From Odontocerum albicorne (taxonomy: Eukaryota > Arthropoda > Insecta > Trichoptera > Odontoceridae), in contig OX463855.1 in the NCBI GenBank assembly GCA_949825065.1, positions 38,822,301-38,886,300 on the forward strand: a stretch of 64,000 nt of DNA, given 5' to 3'. Positions 21,721 to 32,759 of this stretch are shown here, piece by piece; position 1 is the first letter of the stretch, and each line of letters opens with the position of its first letter. Below the pieces are notes generated by a model. The model made no database searches and had not been told where the DNA came from. It saw only the letters and a program-made list of their open reading frames with translations. The position numbers and the translations under genes are program-made.

Positions 21721-23310
21721 TTTCCCGTTGCACACACAATTCAGCGCATGCGCACAATGAACTAATTTACGCACACGCTGAGTTGTGTCCACAAAGACAA
21801 ACAAGGAATTAAAACAAAACAAAATGATACGTTTTAAAATAACAACTTTTTCCTCTCTGAAAATTAACATTAAGAATAATAAAAATAGAAGTAATCATGC
21901 AAATAGGCCCAACTAACGTTTTACCTGTTTTGAAATAATTGAACAAATATCTCGCCCCTTTCTATGGGCCCGTGTGGAATCAAAAAAACTGGAGGACGTG
22001 ATTTAACCGTGAAGTAATTCCCCGTTGCATGCACAATTCAGCGTATGCGCACGATGAACTAATTTACGCTCACGCTGAATTGTGTCTACAAAGAAGAACA
22101 TTGAATAAAATATGAAACAAAATGATAAGTTTTATAATAACTACTTTTTGTTCTCTGAAAACTAACATTAAAAATAATAAATATAGAAGTAATCATGCAA
22201 AAAGGCCCAACTAACATTTTACCTGTTCTGAAATAATTGAACAAATATCACGCCCCTTTCTATGGGCCCGTGTGGAACAAAAAAACTGGAGGACGTGATT
22301 TAACCGTGAAGTAATTCCCCGTTGCATGCACAATTCAGCGTATGCGCACGATGAACTAATTTACGCTCACGCTGAATTGTGTCTACAAAGAAGAACATTG
22401 AATAAAATATAAAACAAAATGATAAGTTTTAAAATAACTACTTTTTGTTCTCTGAAAACTAACATTAAAAATAATAAATATAGAAGTAATCATGCAAAAA
22501 GGCCCAACTAACATTTTACCTGTTCTGAAATAATTGAACAAATATCACGCCCCTTTCTATGGGCCCGTGTGGAACAAAAAAACTGGAGGACGTGATTTAA
22601 CCGTGAAGTAATTCCCCGTTGCATGCACAATTCAGCGTATGCGCACGATGAACTAATTTACGCTCACGCTGAATTGTGTCTACAAAGAAGAACATTGAAT
22701 AAAATATAAAACAAAATGATAAGTTTTAAAATAACTACTTTTTGTTCTCTGAAAACTAACATTAAAAATAATAAATATAGAAGTAATCATGCAAAAAGGC
22801 CCAACTAACATTTTACCTGTTCTGAAATAATTGAACAAATATCACGCCCCTTTCTATGGGCCCGTGTGGAACAAAAAAACTGGAGGACGTGATTTAACCG
22901 TGAAGTAATTCCCCGTTGCATGCACAATTCAGCGTATGCGCACGATGAACTAATTTACGCACACGCTGAATTGTGTCTACAAAGAAGAACATTGAATAAA
23001 ATATGAAACAAAATGATAAGTTTTAAAATAACTACTTTTTGTTCTCTGAAAACTAACATTAAAAATAATAAATATAGAAGTAATCATGCAAAAAGGCCCA
23101 ATTAACATTTTACCTGTTCTGAAATAATTGAACAAATATCACGCCCCTTTCTATGGGCCCGTGTGGCACAAAAAAACTGGAGGACGTGATTTAACCGTGA
23201 AGTAATTCCCCGTTGCATGCACAATTCAGCGTATGCGCACGATGAACTAATTTACGCTCACGCTGAATTGTGTCTACAAAGAAGAACATTGAATAAAATA
23301 TAAAACAAAA
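21721..23310. repeat. Tandem array of 297-bp units, 6 copies
   Basis: The mark TTCCCCGTTGCA occurs at 22,018, 22,315, 22,612, 22,909 and 23,206, an exact 297-bp period. A first, more diverged unit at 21,721 (TTTCCCG) is in phase. Each unit has an inverted core (CACAATTCAGCG ... CGCTGAATTGTG) and the module GGCCCAACTAACATTTTACC / TTTCTATGGGCCCGTGTGG. The last five units are nearly identical, so the amplification is recent. Confidence 0.95.
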
Positions 23311-23429
23311 TTATGAATTTTCAAATAACATATCTTCACTATATAATCAATGATATTACACAATTTTACAATATGAGAATTTAATCAACTACTTTACATT
23401 TTACCCGGCTTACTAGATCTACTGGCATC

Positions 23430-24080
23430 CTATCCTAACGTATATGTTTTTTCTGTATTTCTTCTTGTTCTCGTCTACGTGTCTCGCCTGTCGACTCAGG
23501 ACTGTCCCTATCTCTTTTGAGTTTTTAGGGGAGACCACTGTCGGCAGGTTTCCCGTGTATTACCCCCTGTGTGATATTCTAGTATTCCCCATCCTATCCA
23601 CATGTGAACACCATTGTTTCCTTCTTCTCTTCCTTCCTCGCCTGACATCGTATCCAAGTCACATGTTACATGCTTTGAAATAATTGAAGAAACATCTCGC
23701 CGCTTTAAATGAGTCCGTATGACATAAAAAAATTCGAGGTCGTTATTTAACCGTGAAACAATTCCTTGTTGCACACACAATTAACCGCATACGCACCATG
23801 AATTAATTAACGCTGAATTGTGTATACAAACAAGATCATGAAAAAGAAAATCCAAATAAATTCTTTTTTTCTGAAAACCAACAAGATTATTTTAAAGCAA
23901 AACTTCACTACTTTTGTATCGAAACATAATTTCAAAATATGAGAGATAAATGAACTCCTCGACAACTTGAATCGCACTTTCTGTATATATTTACTGAAGA
24001 ATATACTACATTTAAGTGTCCTTTATTATAATATACTCGTATATTATACAGCAAGATTTGTAAAACAAAATATATATAAA
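23430..24080. repeat. Dispersed repeat, diverged copies flanking the array
   Basis: 23,430-23,650 is the LINE-tail-like module (minus strand reads QWCSHVDRMGNTRISHRG). 23,650-23,830 is a diverged unit with a damaged core, and 23,960-24,080 another piece. A TACTCGTA octamer sits at 24,034, inside sequence that other copies have without it. Confidence 0.6.
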
Positions 24081-24130
24081 ATCTTCAAAAATTTACAACA
24101 AAACTCAAAATAACATGTTAGATATGTTTC

Positions 24131-24210
24131 AAAATAAGGTGCACGAAAATACCCTTGTATTGTACAACACAAAATAAGGTGCACGAAAATACCCTTGTAT
24201 TGTACAACAC
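24131..24210. repeat. Two copies of a 40-bp direct repeat
   Basis: AAAATAAGGTGCACGAAAAT followed by ACCCTTGTATTGTACAACAC occurs at 24,131 and 24,171 with no difference. Confidence 0.95.
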
Positions 24211-24217
24211 AAAAATA

Positions 24218-24470
24218 ATCTTCTTCTTCTTCTTCTTAAACTTTCCATAGACTCAAGAGTCTATTACTGCAGGATTGTCCTCCTGTGATGCTGAGCTCCA
24301 GGGGATTCTTGTGGAATTCATTCTCTGTACATGTTGGAACCAGTATCGTCGACGCTGTCGTCCCCATCTGACCACATCTTGGACCTCACAGACCTCTCGG
24401 ATTGTGGTGTTCCTTACACGATCACGCAAAATCTTCCCAGCAATAGCACGTAGAGTTCTCATAAATAATC
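24218..24470 (-). pseudogene. LINE RT C-terminal fragment (family C relative)
   Basis: The minus strand reads RTLRAIAGKILRDRVRNTTI, REVCEVQDVVRWGRQRRRYW and FQHVQRMNSTRIPWSS. It spans, without interruption, the point that the LTR element split at 8,638 (AIAGK here against the junction there). That supports the reconstruction of the insertion site. A TTC-repeat (GAA on the sense strand) tail lies at 24,220-24,236. It is short and 5'-truncated. Confidence 0.8.
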
Positions 24471-24568
24471 AATTACTATTAACTTGAGAAGTAAAAAGTC
24501 TCTCTCGAGGGAAAGGAAATACGAGTACAAAATTGTACGGTCATTTATAAAACAAAAAAAAACTAAAA

Positions 24569-24668
24569 ATAAAATATCAATAGAATAACTAGTCTGCTAG
24601 TCAAGACATCAGATTGACAAAATATAAATATAATAACTAGTCTGCTAGTCAAGACCTCAGATTGAGAA
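24569..24668. repeat. Two copies of a 48-bp direct repeat
   Basis: ATAACTAGTCTGCTAGTCAA and the bases around it occur at about 24,585 and 24,633 with a few differences. The inner ACTAGTCTGCTAGT is partly palindromic. Confidence 0.9.
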
Positions 24669-24910
24669 AATTCTGTAAGAGGACCCTCTCGAACTCAACA
24701 ATACCTCAATGTTAAAAAACTCCACCAACCCAGATATGAAATTGACCAAATGCTGCGATGCATTGATGAACAACTGGTACAACGTGCAACTGTCGTTGGC
24801 AAATTACTTTGGATATTCGTACATTTGGATTGTAGAAGGATCCGTTCGTTTCTAGCAGGCATCAAATCCGATTTGAGTCGATATACCAACGATATTTACA
24901 TTAATTTATA
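24666..24910 (+). other. Open stretch of about 80 codons, unassigned
   Basis: The plus frame stays open from 24,666 and reads QQYLNVKKLHQPRYEIDQML, then RCIDEQLVQRATVVGK and SFLAGIKSDLSRY to a TAA near 24,910. The composition looks protein-like but there is no Met near its start and I recognise no family. It could be the end of an exon or of a transposon gene. Confidence 0.2.
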
Positions 24911-25059
24911 ATACAGGTTTAGACCAATATAAATAAGTTAATGAGTGCTTTCTAACGTCTCCGGTATAAGAAGAAAATTTTCTTTAATTTTTTTTATTAT
25001 GTTTTATGAAATATGTCAATTTCTGAAGCAGTCCCGTTCAAGAGAACGTCCTTCCAACT

Positions 25060-25270
25060 GGCATATCAGCTAGGAGACCTTGCGTTTGTGGTTGTTAACA
25101 GTTCCTGTCGGCGCAGTCTAGTGAAATTGTGAGGAACACTTAACGCTAATATTTCGTGTAATGCTGGACAGTTCACAAGTCCTCGTACGAGTCGGACAAG
25201 GTATACCAGGAGACGAAGATTTCTTCGAACGCTCAAAGAATAAAGCCATGGATAGACACCAAATTCACTC
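25060..25270 (-). pseudogene. LINE ORF2 C-terminal end (Jockey/CR1/R1-like)
   Basis: The minus strand reads LSVRRNLRLLVYLVRLVRGL, VNCPALHEILALSVPHNFTR and LRRQELLTTTNARSPS. The spacing RR-x-L-(leucine-rich helix)-G-(V/I)-xCPxLL-x-(V)P-x-TR-x-LF-x-RTN-x-SP is that of the C-terminal end of Jockey, CR1 and R1-type ORF2 proteins. Only about 65 codons are visible and the catalytic domains are absent. Confidence 0.5.
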
Positions 25271-25399
25271 ATATAGAGATATCGTAGATATTATTTCTGT
25301 AACTTATTCATCACAAATGAGTTACATTTTCCCAGCTGGCTCCAAATACAGGTTTTACTCTCTAGTTTGTTACGAACCAGTGAATTAAAAAGCGTTTTG

Positions 25400-26080
25400 A
25401 GCACCGTTTGGCTTTCAAACAACTAAAAGATTATCATACATCCTCGAGTTTTAGTAAGATGAATTGTACATACTCGTAAGTTCTATATGATGACGTGAAT
25501 AACAACCCCAACATCACATTATTAAAATAAATATCCCTTATATTATATATACATAGAAATAAAAATTCAAAATACTTAAAACAGAATAAAAACACATGTA
25601 ACACGTTAATAGCAACTGACAGGTGGACAACAATATTTTATTATATCTAGTTAAAAAGTAAATTTTGTATTCAAGATAAAAAGTGTTAAATCCTTCACAT
25701 GTACAACAAAATTGGAAATAAAGTGTATTGCCGTGCCGTGCCGTGAAGTACTCGTATTATACAATAATTTTCATACATTTCGTATGAAGAGGTCGAAGAA
25801 TTAAATCAGTATAATTTCGATATTCGACTGGAAATAACTAAACTTCACGAACACATGTTAATATAAAAAAAACGAACGATAAAAAAAACGTTTAAAAAAG
25901 CATGAATAGAACAAATCAGCCGTGAGATGTGCGTGAAAACTGTATATTTCAAAACGTGTATCAAATAGTGCAGTGCAAGCAAGGAGAAGAGAAACTGCCG
26001 TACTGATCAGTCGTGCTCAAGGTGCATTAACAAAATAAAGTGATATCTAACGCCTACTTTAAGGTCCAATTAATTCGTCA
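25400..26080. other. AT-rich sequence, no gene seen
   Basis: Two TACTCGTA octamers (25,471 and 25,749) and a CCGTG triplication near 25,730 are the only marks. Confidence 0.4.
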
Positions 26081-26250
26081 CACACAATTTGATTGACTTT
26101 CACAAGAGCAGTGTTTTTTAAGAAGATTCAAAAAGGATCCGATCCACATTTTATCTCTTCTGAGATAATTGAGGAAACATCTCGCCATTTCATATGGGCT
26201 CGTATGGAACTAAAAGAACTTAGGACATGTTTGAATCGTGTAACTTTATT
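26080..26250. repeat. Dispersed repeat piece (297-bp family module)
   Basis: It holds the CAATTTGATTGACTT, CTGAGATAATTGAGGAAACA and TCTCGCC...ATGGGCTCGTATGGAA words shared with 19,740, 21,650 and 23,680. An inverted short piece of the same module lies at 27,060-27,115. Confidence 0.7.
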
Positions 26251-27440
26251 TCTTTCGTATGCCAACTTATTGGTGATTCGGGCATGTTGAAGAGCGTGGC
26301 TAGACAATATTGTTTTCGGGGCTCAGTAACCGTATGGTTTAGAACCATACAACTCGGGCACGGAATTCGTAGTTCCTTATTTCCCGTGTTGGTAACACTA
26401 ACGCACGAGAAGAGACAACAGTAATTGTTACCTGACAAAACACTTTTACCAGACTTGGATCTGTTCTGGGTATCATCGTCAATCGAACCCAAAAGCTCAG
26501 GATAGAGAGAAGTCAATCATCCATAAAAAAGAGAGGTTTAACCATAAAAAAACCATTTCATGGGACTCATGTTTTTGTACATACAGGAATTAATCTATGC
26601 TTCATCAATATTTTAAATAATTTAACAAAATATGTTTTGTGGACCAACCCCTTTTTGCATATATACGTCCAAATATACTAACCTCGCATAGGGACCCACT
26701 GACAATCTAACCGAGTCGGAGAACGAGCATATACAACGCAATTGTCTCTGAACAAGGGCTGTTGCTTAGCAAATCGCTTTGGGGGCAATTGTATCTCACT
26801 GAGATAATAATAATGTTATCAGATTTGTCCCATAAACATTGTCCAGAGACAATTCGTTGTCTTGTCGACGTTTGTTGCCCGAGCCTCATGGAAAATCAGA
26901 TAGGCCTTATTTATTAGTATTTGGACGTTATTGCGCAATTTACGCGTTTATTTGAAATATCGAAAAAGCGTAGGTTAATTCTATATGTGCAGAAACAAAC
27001 CAGTTAAATGCGTATTTTATAGTTAAATTAAATCTTCAAGTTTTTTTTTGTTCGAGCCCATACAAAGCGGCGAGATGTTTCTTCAATTATCTCAGAACAG
27101 GTAGAATGTACGAATATGCTGGGTCTAAATAACTCGACGCAACTGCAATACACCAAGGTCCCAATACCAAAAGACATTTGTGGTAGATTTTGTCATTTAG
27201 GAAATTAAACCGTGTTTGTACCTCATTGATATTTCCATTTCAGTGGGTTTGATAATTCACAACTGGCAAAGCCTGCCTAAACTTACACTCAGAATATTTT
27301 ATCATATTTCCCCGAGTAAGAGCGTCCTTAAAGAAAGTCTGCTCTCTAAATGACGTTATATCAATTGTCCTTTAACAATTTCAACAGGTCAACATAATTA
27401 ATATAAGTTGAAAATCAACACATACTCGTCCTAGAATCCC
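26250..27440. other. No gene recognised
   Basis: Mixed sequence with short frames of no known family. Only the inverted repeat piece at 27,060-27,115 is identifiable. Confidence 0.4.
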
Positions 27441-27940
27441 TCTTCATCGTCTGCTCAACGCTGAGTGTCGTGGTCCTCTGCTACGTTTCGAACTCACCTG
27501 TCTTCATCCCTCCCGGTTCTGGGGTATGTTGAATGCAACGCTTAAAGATCACCCTGTTAACTCCGTTACGATCTGCCCATCTCATAGGATACATTCCTCT
27601 TGTTTGCCTTCCCTCAACTGCCCCGTTATCATCAGATTCTCCAGACTTTCATTCTTTCTAGCAACATGCCTAAAGTAAGTAATGATTCTTTATCTGCGTG
27701 TTGTCGAAAGTCTTTCGGTAATTTCCAATTCTCTGATGATAGAGACGTTTGTTCGCGCCTGTTGCGGTCCATGAGATAAGGAGCATTCGGCTCCAATAGC
27801 ACATACTGAAGTCATGTATCGTTTCCTTCCTTCTCATCGTTCATGTTTCCACTCCGTACAGTGCAATAAGACTTAACCAGACGGATTTTGGTTCATCTCA
27901 GTATAGACCAGTTAGTCCAAATCTTTATCAGACTTGTCCT
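27440..27940 (-). pseudogene. LINE RT C-terminal fragment (family F)
   Basis: Allowing frameshifts, the minus strand gives an SRxLLISWTATGAN segment, RLYHQRIGNYRKTFDNT, LLRHVARKNESLENLMITGQ, and a GxSPMRWSDQIREIT-like stretch before RHSALS. The order (SWTxxRTN, RLSTT, FGHVARK..NLEKL, RGRSPxRWxDQI, GHDxQH) is the C-terminus of an insect LINE ORF2. Multiple frame breaks make it clearly dead. Confidence 0.7.
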
Positions 27941-28500
27941 CGAATATAGTTAATTAATTTGTTATTCCATTAATTAGTGGAATATGAAAGTAATTTATTA
28001 TTTAATAATCTAATATGGAAACTCTAGAAAGTAAAACGAAACATTGGATAAATCATACCAATACTATATTTATTGACGGTGTCGTATTTCAATACGTATA
28101 ACTCCATTTTTAATTAGGAAAGATAAAAAACGCTTTTAATAGTTTTATATACTTTGAATTTACTCATTGACACTATTTCACCATACAATGGCATTATCAA
28201 ACTGTGGGTGAAGCTTAGATATGTGACTATACTCGTAAATACTCCAAAAATGTTTACGAAATGTATGTAAATACAGTAATATTTTAATTTTTAAATGACT
28301 ATTTAAATGGACGTATTCAATATTGATTGCACGCAGAGATTTGGAGTTAAAATTATATTAAATTGTGTAATGAAATTGAGGATTATAAATATTATAATAT
28401 AAGATAATGAAATACAACTAAATCGGCTGAGTAATAACATGTATTTATGTCTGTTTTAATACGTATTTGCAAATATTATATATAATATTTGAGAGTATCA
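27940..28500. other. AT-rich sequence, no gene seen
   Basis: One TACTCGTA octamer at 28,230 and no other recognised feature. Confidence 0.4.
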
Positions 28501-29310
28501 GGTCCTGAACATAGCCAATTTACATCTCAAATCCATTCTCTGGCACTACCATCGAGAGGAAGGGAAGATGCAGACTCAGCAGAGACACATGACACGCATG
28601 GCAACTAATGAAATGTTCACCATCCCTAGAGTTAAAACCTCTTTTGCCCAAAGGCAATATGCTTATTTGGCTCCCAATACATACAATGGCGTGCCGACTT
28701 CAATAAAGGTAAAGGTAGGAAAACCATTTAGACAGTCGATCGGAGCGTGGTTGTTATTGCGACAGGATTTTGAGTACTTGGGTTTTCAGGATGAATGACG
28801 AGTGGAAAGGATTTATGTGAGCTCGTGAGTGTGGGTCTCTTCTTGTTGTTCTAATTTTGGTTGTTTTTGTATTTGTGTTTCTGTGTGTTTTTCTTTCTTT
28901 TTTTTTGTTTTGAATTTGTTTTGATTTTTATTCTTATGATTGTGTGCGGTATATTGTGGGATGAATATTTTTGGTCTTTCTGGAGTGATGGTGTGTGAGG
29001 AGTTGAGTTTCGCAAGATGTTTCCAGTTGTAGTTGAGTGTCACTGTTTGTCAGGTTGATGAGAGCGTGCAACGGGTTTTTTTTGTGTTATCAAAAATCGG
29101 AAAGAAGTATCGATTTATTTTTTCATGCTAAATATCCTCAGTGAGATACAGGCAAAAGCCTAGTTTACTGGGGATACGACAAATGAAAGGCAACAAACCC
29201 AGATCCATTAAAATTATATGTCCAAATCAAATTACCTGTTGTTTTTTCTCAAATTGTGTATATTTCTTGTCATGTGTAATAATAAATAAAATAAATAAAT
29301 AAATAAAAAT
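28500..29310 (+). pseudogene. LINE 3' end (CR1/Jockey-like): ORF2 tail, 3' UTR and AATA tail
   Basis: 28,568-28,798 reads MFTIPRVKTSFAQRQYAYLA, PNTYNGVPTSIKV and a GKPFRQSIGAWLL tail. This matches the pattern (VPRxxTxxGxxSFxYxAPxxWNxLP ... FKxxLKxxLL) that ends CR1/Jockey-clade ORF2 proteins. About 490 bp of 3' UTR follow, ending in AATAAATAAAATAAATAAAT. Part of this UTR (29,085-29,240) reappears inverted at 42,540-42,690. The RT and endonuclease domains are missing. Confidence 0.7.
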
Positions 29311-30290
29311 ATATTATCAAGTATTTATACAAATTATTTGTAATTTATATAAATTACAAATAATTTCTAAAAAATATAGCTATCAAAGGGATCGGATTTC
29401 TTTTGGGAGATTCAATCATTATCTTTATATTCTAAAATCTCTTCACATAGTTATATGTGTATATTTAGATATATTTTAAGGTAAAAACTCATATAAAGGG
29501 TTTGGAGTTTTCTACAGCCATTGAATTGTTTTCTTCTCCCAGTACCTCCACAGTGAAAGTTTCTTTAGAACATGTAATTAATTAGAATTAATCCCTTTAA
29601 AATGTACCTCTAAATATAAAAAACCCATTTAAATATCTCTTTGCAATTAAACTCTTATACAATTTAAGGTAATTTTACCTCCTTTACAATCCATATTGAA
29701 TACGTTCACCCAAATAGTCATTTAATTAAAATATTCCTTTACTTACATTATGTAAACATTTTTGGGTATATATAACCACATACCAAAGCTCCACCCACAG
29801 TTTGAAAAGGCCATTGTTTGTCGAAACATATGTTGTTGAGTAAATAAATAAAGGGTATAGAACTATCAAAACGTTTATTTTTCATTAAGGTACTCTAAAA
29901 TACAAATAAAAACACAATTATTTCAAGTGATAACCTGTAAATGTATCTTTCGATGTGAAACACGCCCAGTCCATATACCCCGGGTGAATGAAAATAAAAA
30001 CCAGCTGCATCCTCAGTATTAGTAAAGAACAAAACCAAATAATGTTAATGAAGACAGAACCGTACTTTGTCTCGAGTATTTGGCCTTACTGAATCCCGGC
30101 TGTCCGGACCAAGCGTCCACGTCGCCCCACACTGCGGCCGGGTCATCCCGACCCTCGGCCCTCGTCTCGTACCGGCCATGGTTGAATGATGCTATCGGGG
30201 AATAAAAACGATTCGTTATTTTTTTTAAACAAAATATTCTCTACAATAGAGATTTCAACCTCTAATTGAGAATTCGCATTGTACGATGGT
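29310..30290. other. AT-rich sequence, no gene seen
   Basis: A short palindrome-like run (TACAAATAATTTSTAATTT region near 29,325-29,360) and a GC-rich patch at 30,085-30,180 are present; neither fits a family I know. Confidence 0.4.
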
Positions 30291-30860
30291 ACATCTATTG
30301 AGTATTTCCTTATGGCGTAGAGGCTTGGATACTCACCCAAGCCACTATACAACGAATAGAAGCATTTGAAATGTGGTGTTATAGAAAAATGTTCAAGATA
30401 TCCTGGGATGATAAAGTGCGCAACGAAGGAGTTCCCCAGACGCATGCAAATCATACCATCTCTACGTAATCATACCATCTCTACAGACGACACATTAGAT
30501 CTCTCAAAAAATGCCAGCAGAAGCTCCTCAGGTAAATAATGAAGATTCGATTGAATCAGATTGTGAGAAGATCAAACTGTTGTAGCATCGAGGTTCAGGT
30601 GTCACGTGCACGCTTGCATTTGTCTGGGCATGTGGCTCGCCTTCCTGAGTCATATACTCCAAGGAAAGGCCCTCTTTGGCAAGCTGACGGAGGGTAGAAG
30701 AAAACATAGTGGGCAGCGCAAGATTTATAAGGGCGTACTGCACAAGACGTTTCAAAACATTAATGCTCAGCATAACTAGGAGTAAAAAGCAGCAGATGAG
30801 CCAAATAGCGTAGAAGTGTTGCTAATTATCGGGGACCCAATAGAAATAGAAGACGCGGAC
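30290..30860 (+). pseudogene. LINE RT C-terminal fragment
   Basis: The plus strand reads YGVEAWILTQATIQRIEAFE, MWCYRKMFKISWDDKVRNEG in the first part. After a break around 30,440-30,510 it reads IRLNQIVRRSNCCSIEVQVS, RARLHLSGHVARLPESYTPR and a KHSGQRKIYKGVLHKTFQNI tail. The two parts resemble the connection and C-terminal regions of LINE ORF2 proteins (YGxExWTLTQAT, GHVxRMPESRxPRKALFGEL). A TACCATCTCTAC duplication near 30,455-30,487 marks the break. It is dead. Confidence 0.65.
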
Positions 30861-31388
30861 AAGCTGTAAGTATTAAAAGCTTTGCCCTATTTGTAACATG
30901 ATATGTTTACACTTACATGTTTTACATCGTCATCTCCGGTGGTATCAACGTTAACTACCCTGATTCCCCAGTTTGTATTGTGCATTTTAACATATTATAT
31001 TCGTCACGGGTAATGTACATTCATTTATTCATAATAAAGTAAACATATACTTGGTCAGACTTCTATGTTCCGGGTCTACTGTAGACCACAAATCTACTTT
31101 GTTTATTTTCTTTATAAAAATTGACCCGTCACCGTTTTAAAGTCTGATAAGGGTCTATTTTAATTAATTAAAAGATCCTTGTGTAAAAATCGGTCAAAAA
31201 AAGCTTTAAATAAATTATGCAAAATCGTAAGTGTATTATTTTCAGTTGAGTTCAATCAGTAACAATAAAATAATAGTTGAGTTCAATCAGTAACAATAAA
31301 ATACCAGATAATATTGAAAAACAATTGTTCCAAAATGTTTTAGATAATGTTTAACGAAAATATATGGAATGGAAAGTAAACATATTGT
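30860..31388. other. AT-rich sequence with a 30-bp direct duplication
   Basis: AGTTGAGTTCAATCAGTAAC followed by AATAAAATA occurs twice (about 31,244 and 31,274). Nothing else is recognised. Confidence 0.5.
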
Positions 31389-31558
31389 AAAATGTTAATT
31401 CAAACACTGTTTATTTAACGGTATATAACCTTACCGGTTTCAAGGTTTTCACCTCATCACACACAAATACTTGAAACCGGTAGGGTTATACCGTTATATA
31501 CCATCGAGTGGAATAAACCGTGTTTAACTAAACAAATTATAATATTTTTAAACCTCCA
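31388..31558. repeat. Foldback element copy
   Basis: Left arm TTCAAACACTGTTTAT ... TAACCTTACCGGTTTCAAGG and right arm CTTGAAACCGGTAGGGTTAT ... GGAATAAACCGTGTTTAACT face each other across a 30-bp centre. It belongs with 3,250, 51,170 and 62,676. Confidence 0.85.
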
Positions 31559-31689
31559 GTGTTTTTTTTTTTAAATAATAACCAATTTAAAAAAATGACA
31601 ATTCCAGATAATTTAAAGTCTCAACTGATTAAGCTTCAAAAATGTTACAATCGATCTATAAATGAAAAGGTTCCTCGAAGAAGAAACGC

Positions 31690-31774
31690 AACATTCATTG
31701 GACACGGTAAAGATATGACGTTTAGTAAATTAAATATGTCTCGAAAGGACAACCGAAAAATACATGGCCCATAG
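31690..31774 (+). other. Short frame homologous to the 86-bp tandem repeat
   Basis: The nucleotides GTTTAGTAAATTAAATATGT (31,711-31,730) match the reverse complement of the 86-bp units at 363-795. The deduced residues are MTFSKLNMSRKD here and MAFSKLNLSRKG there. Differences at the Ser and Arg codons are synonymous (TCT/TCA, CGA/CGT). The frame opens further upstream (31,559) and stops at 31,774. I do not recognise the protein; it may be a fragment of a transposon or host exon from which the tandem array was seeded. Confidence 0.5.
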
Positions 31775-31929
31775 TTTAGTCATCCAGACCACGCTCGCAG
31801 CCGGGACTCTCCACAGTACCCATTCTAACATATAAAGGTAACTAGCCACCATAGTGGCCCGTCCGTAAACGACACATGACAGATACTTCCATCTTGTTCA
31901 TTCTTATTATATCAAAACATGGTTTCAAA

Positions 31930-32120
31930 GGGATAGATTGTTGGATTTATTTAGATCTAGAACCTTTATTTACACCAGTTTATCACAATCCAACGCCCAT
32001 CTTATAATTTTACTTAAAAGATCAGTTGCTGGCTGTGAAAAATCAGATAGGGGACAGCCGGTAGAACATGCTTTCTTTGCCAAGGAATCAACACATTCAT
32101 TACCAGTGATACTAATATGT
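31930..32120 (-). pseudogene. LINE RNase H-like end, interrupted by another LINE
   Basis: The minus strand reads HISITGNECVDSLAKKACST then GCPLSDFSQPATDLLSKII. H-x-G-I-x-GNE-x-AD-x-LAK is the last conserved block of the RNase H domain in I, Jockey and R1-type LINEs. The frame is cut at 32,120 by the insertion of 32,121-32,674 and resumes at 32,675 with the duplicated target. Few codons of the domain before this block are visible (SLSFFPSH region near 32,692-32,720). Confidence 0.65.
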
Positions 32121-32674
32121 CTTCTTCCTGGCACTGTCCCAACTCATTGCCTAGATATGCTGTTGGGGTCGGCTCTTCTCGTTCTCAGGCTGTATATTCT
32201 TCGGTTCTGGGTGTCGCTTTCATCTAGGACGTTTCTCTACAGGATTTTGGAGCATTGAGTCATCCAGGAGTTCTTTGGTATTCCTCTGGACGGCTGTCGA
32301 GGAAGATCCACAGACATTGCCTGATTTACAGTATGGTCTGGTGGTCTCCGTCTTATGTGCCCGTACCATCTCAGCTGTCGCTCTTCCCGCTTACTATTTA
32401 TGTCAGTGACTCCCAGGCTACCACGAATGCGTGAGCTTTTGATTTTATATTTTAGTGATACTTCTGCCGACCACCTAAGCATTCGCATTTCTGTTGTTTC
32501 AAGTTGCCTCGAGTAGGAGTTATACACAGTCCAGCATTCTGAACCATATATTATTGCGGGTCCAACGATAGTCTGGTATACCTTTCCTTTTAGTTTTATA
32601 GGTATTTTTGGGTCACACAAGACTCCTGTTTCCGATCTGAATTTCATCCATCCCACACTTATTCTATGGTCATT
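32121..32674 (-). mobile_element. 5'-truncated LINE insertion with 17-bp target duplication (family D)
   Basis: CAGTGATACTAATATGT occurs at both sides (32,104-32,120 and 32,675-32,691), the direct target duplication of target-primed reverse transcription. The insert reads on the minus strand as an RT C-terminal region: CDPKIPIKLKGKVYQTIVGP, AIIYGSECWTVYNSYSRQLE, TTEMRMLRWSAEVSLKYKIK, a RIRGSLGVTDI segment, RQLRWYGHIRRRPPDHTVNQ and a final RRADPN. A relative lies at 42,095-42,485 (plus) and a more distant one at 34,925-35,730 (minus). The RT palm and endonuclease are absent. Confidence 0.85.
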
Positions 32675-32759
32675 CAGTGATACTAATATGTGAAGGAAAA
32701 AAAGATAGAGAAACATCTATACTTTTGACATCAATTTAATGCCTAACTACACTATGACA

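Noticed and set aside
28813..29043. Lys/Gln-rich minus-strand frame
   Set aside because: It is T-rich 3' UTR of a LINE read in reverse.
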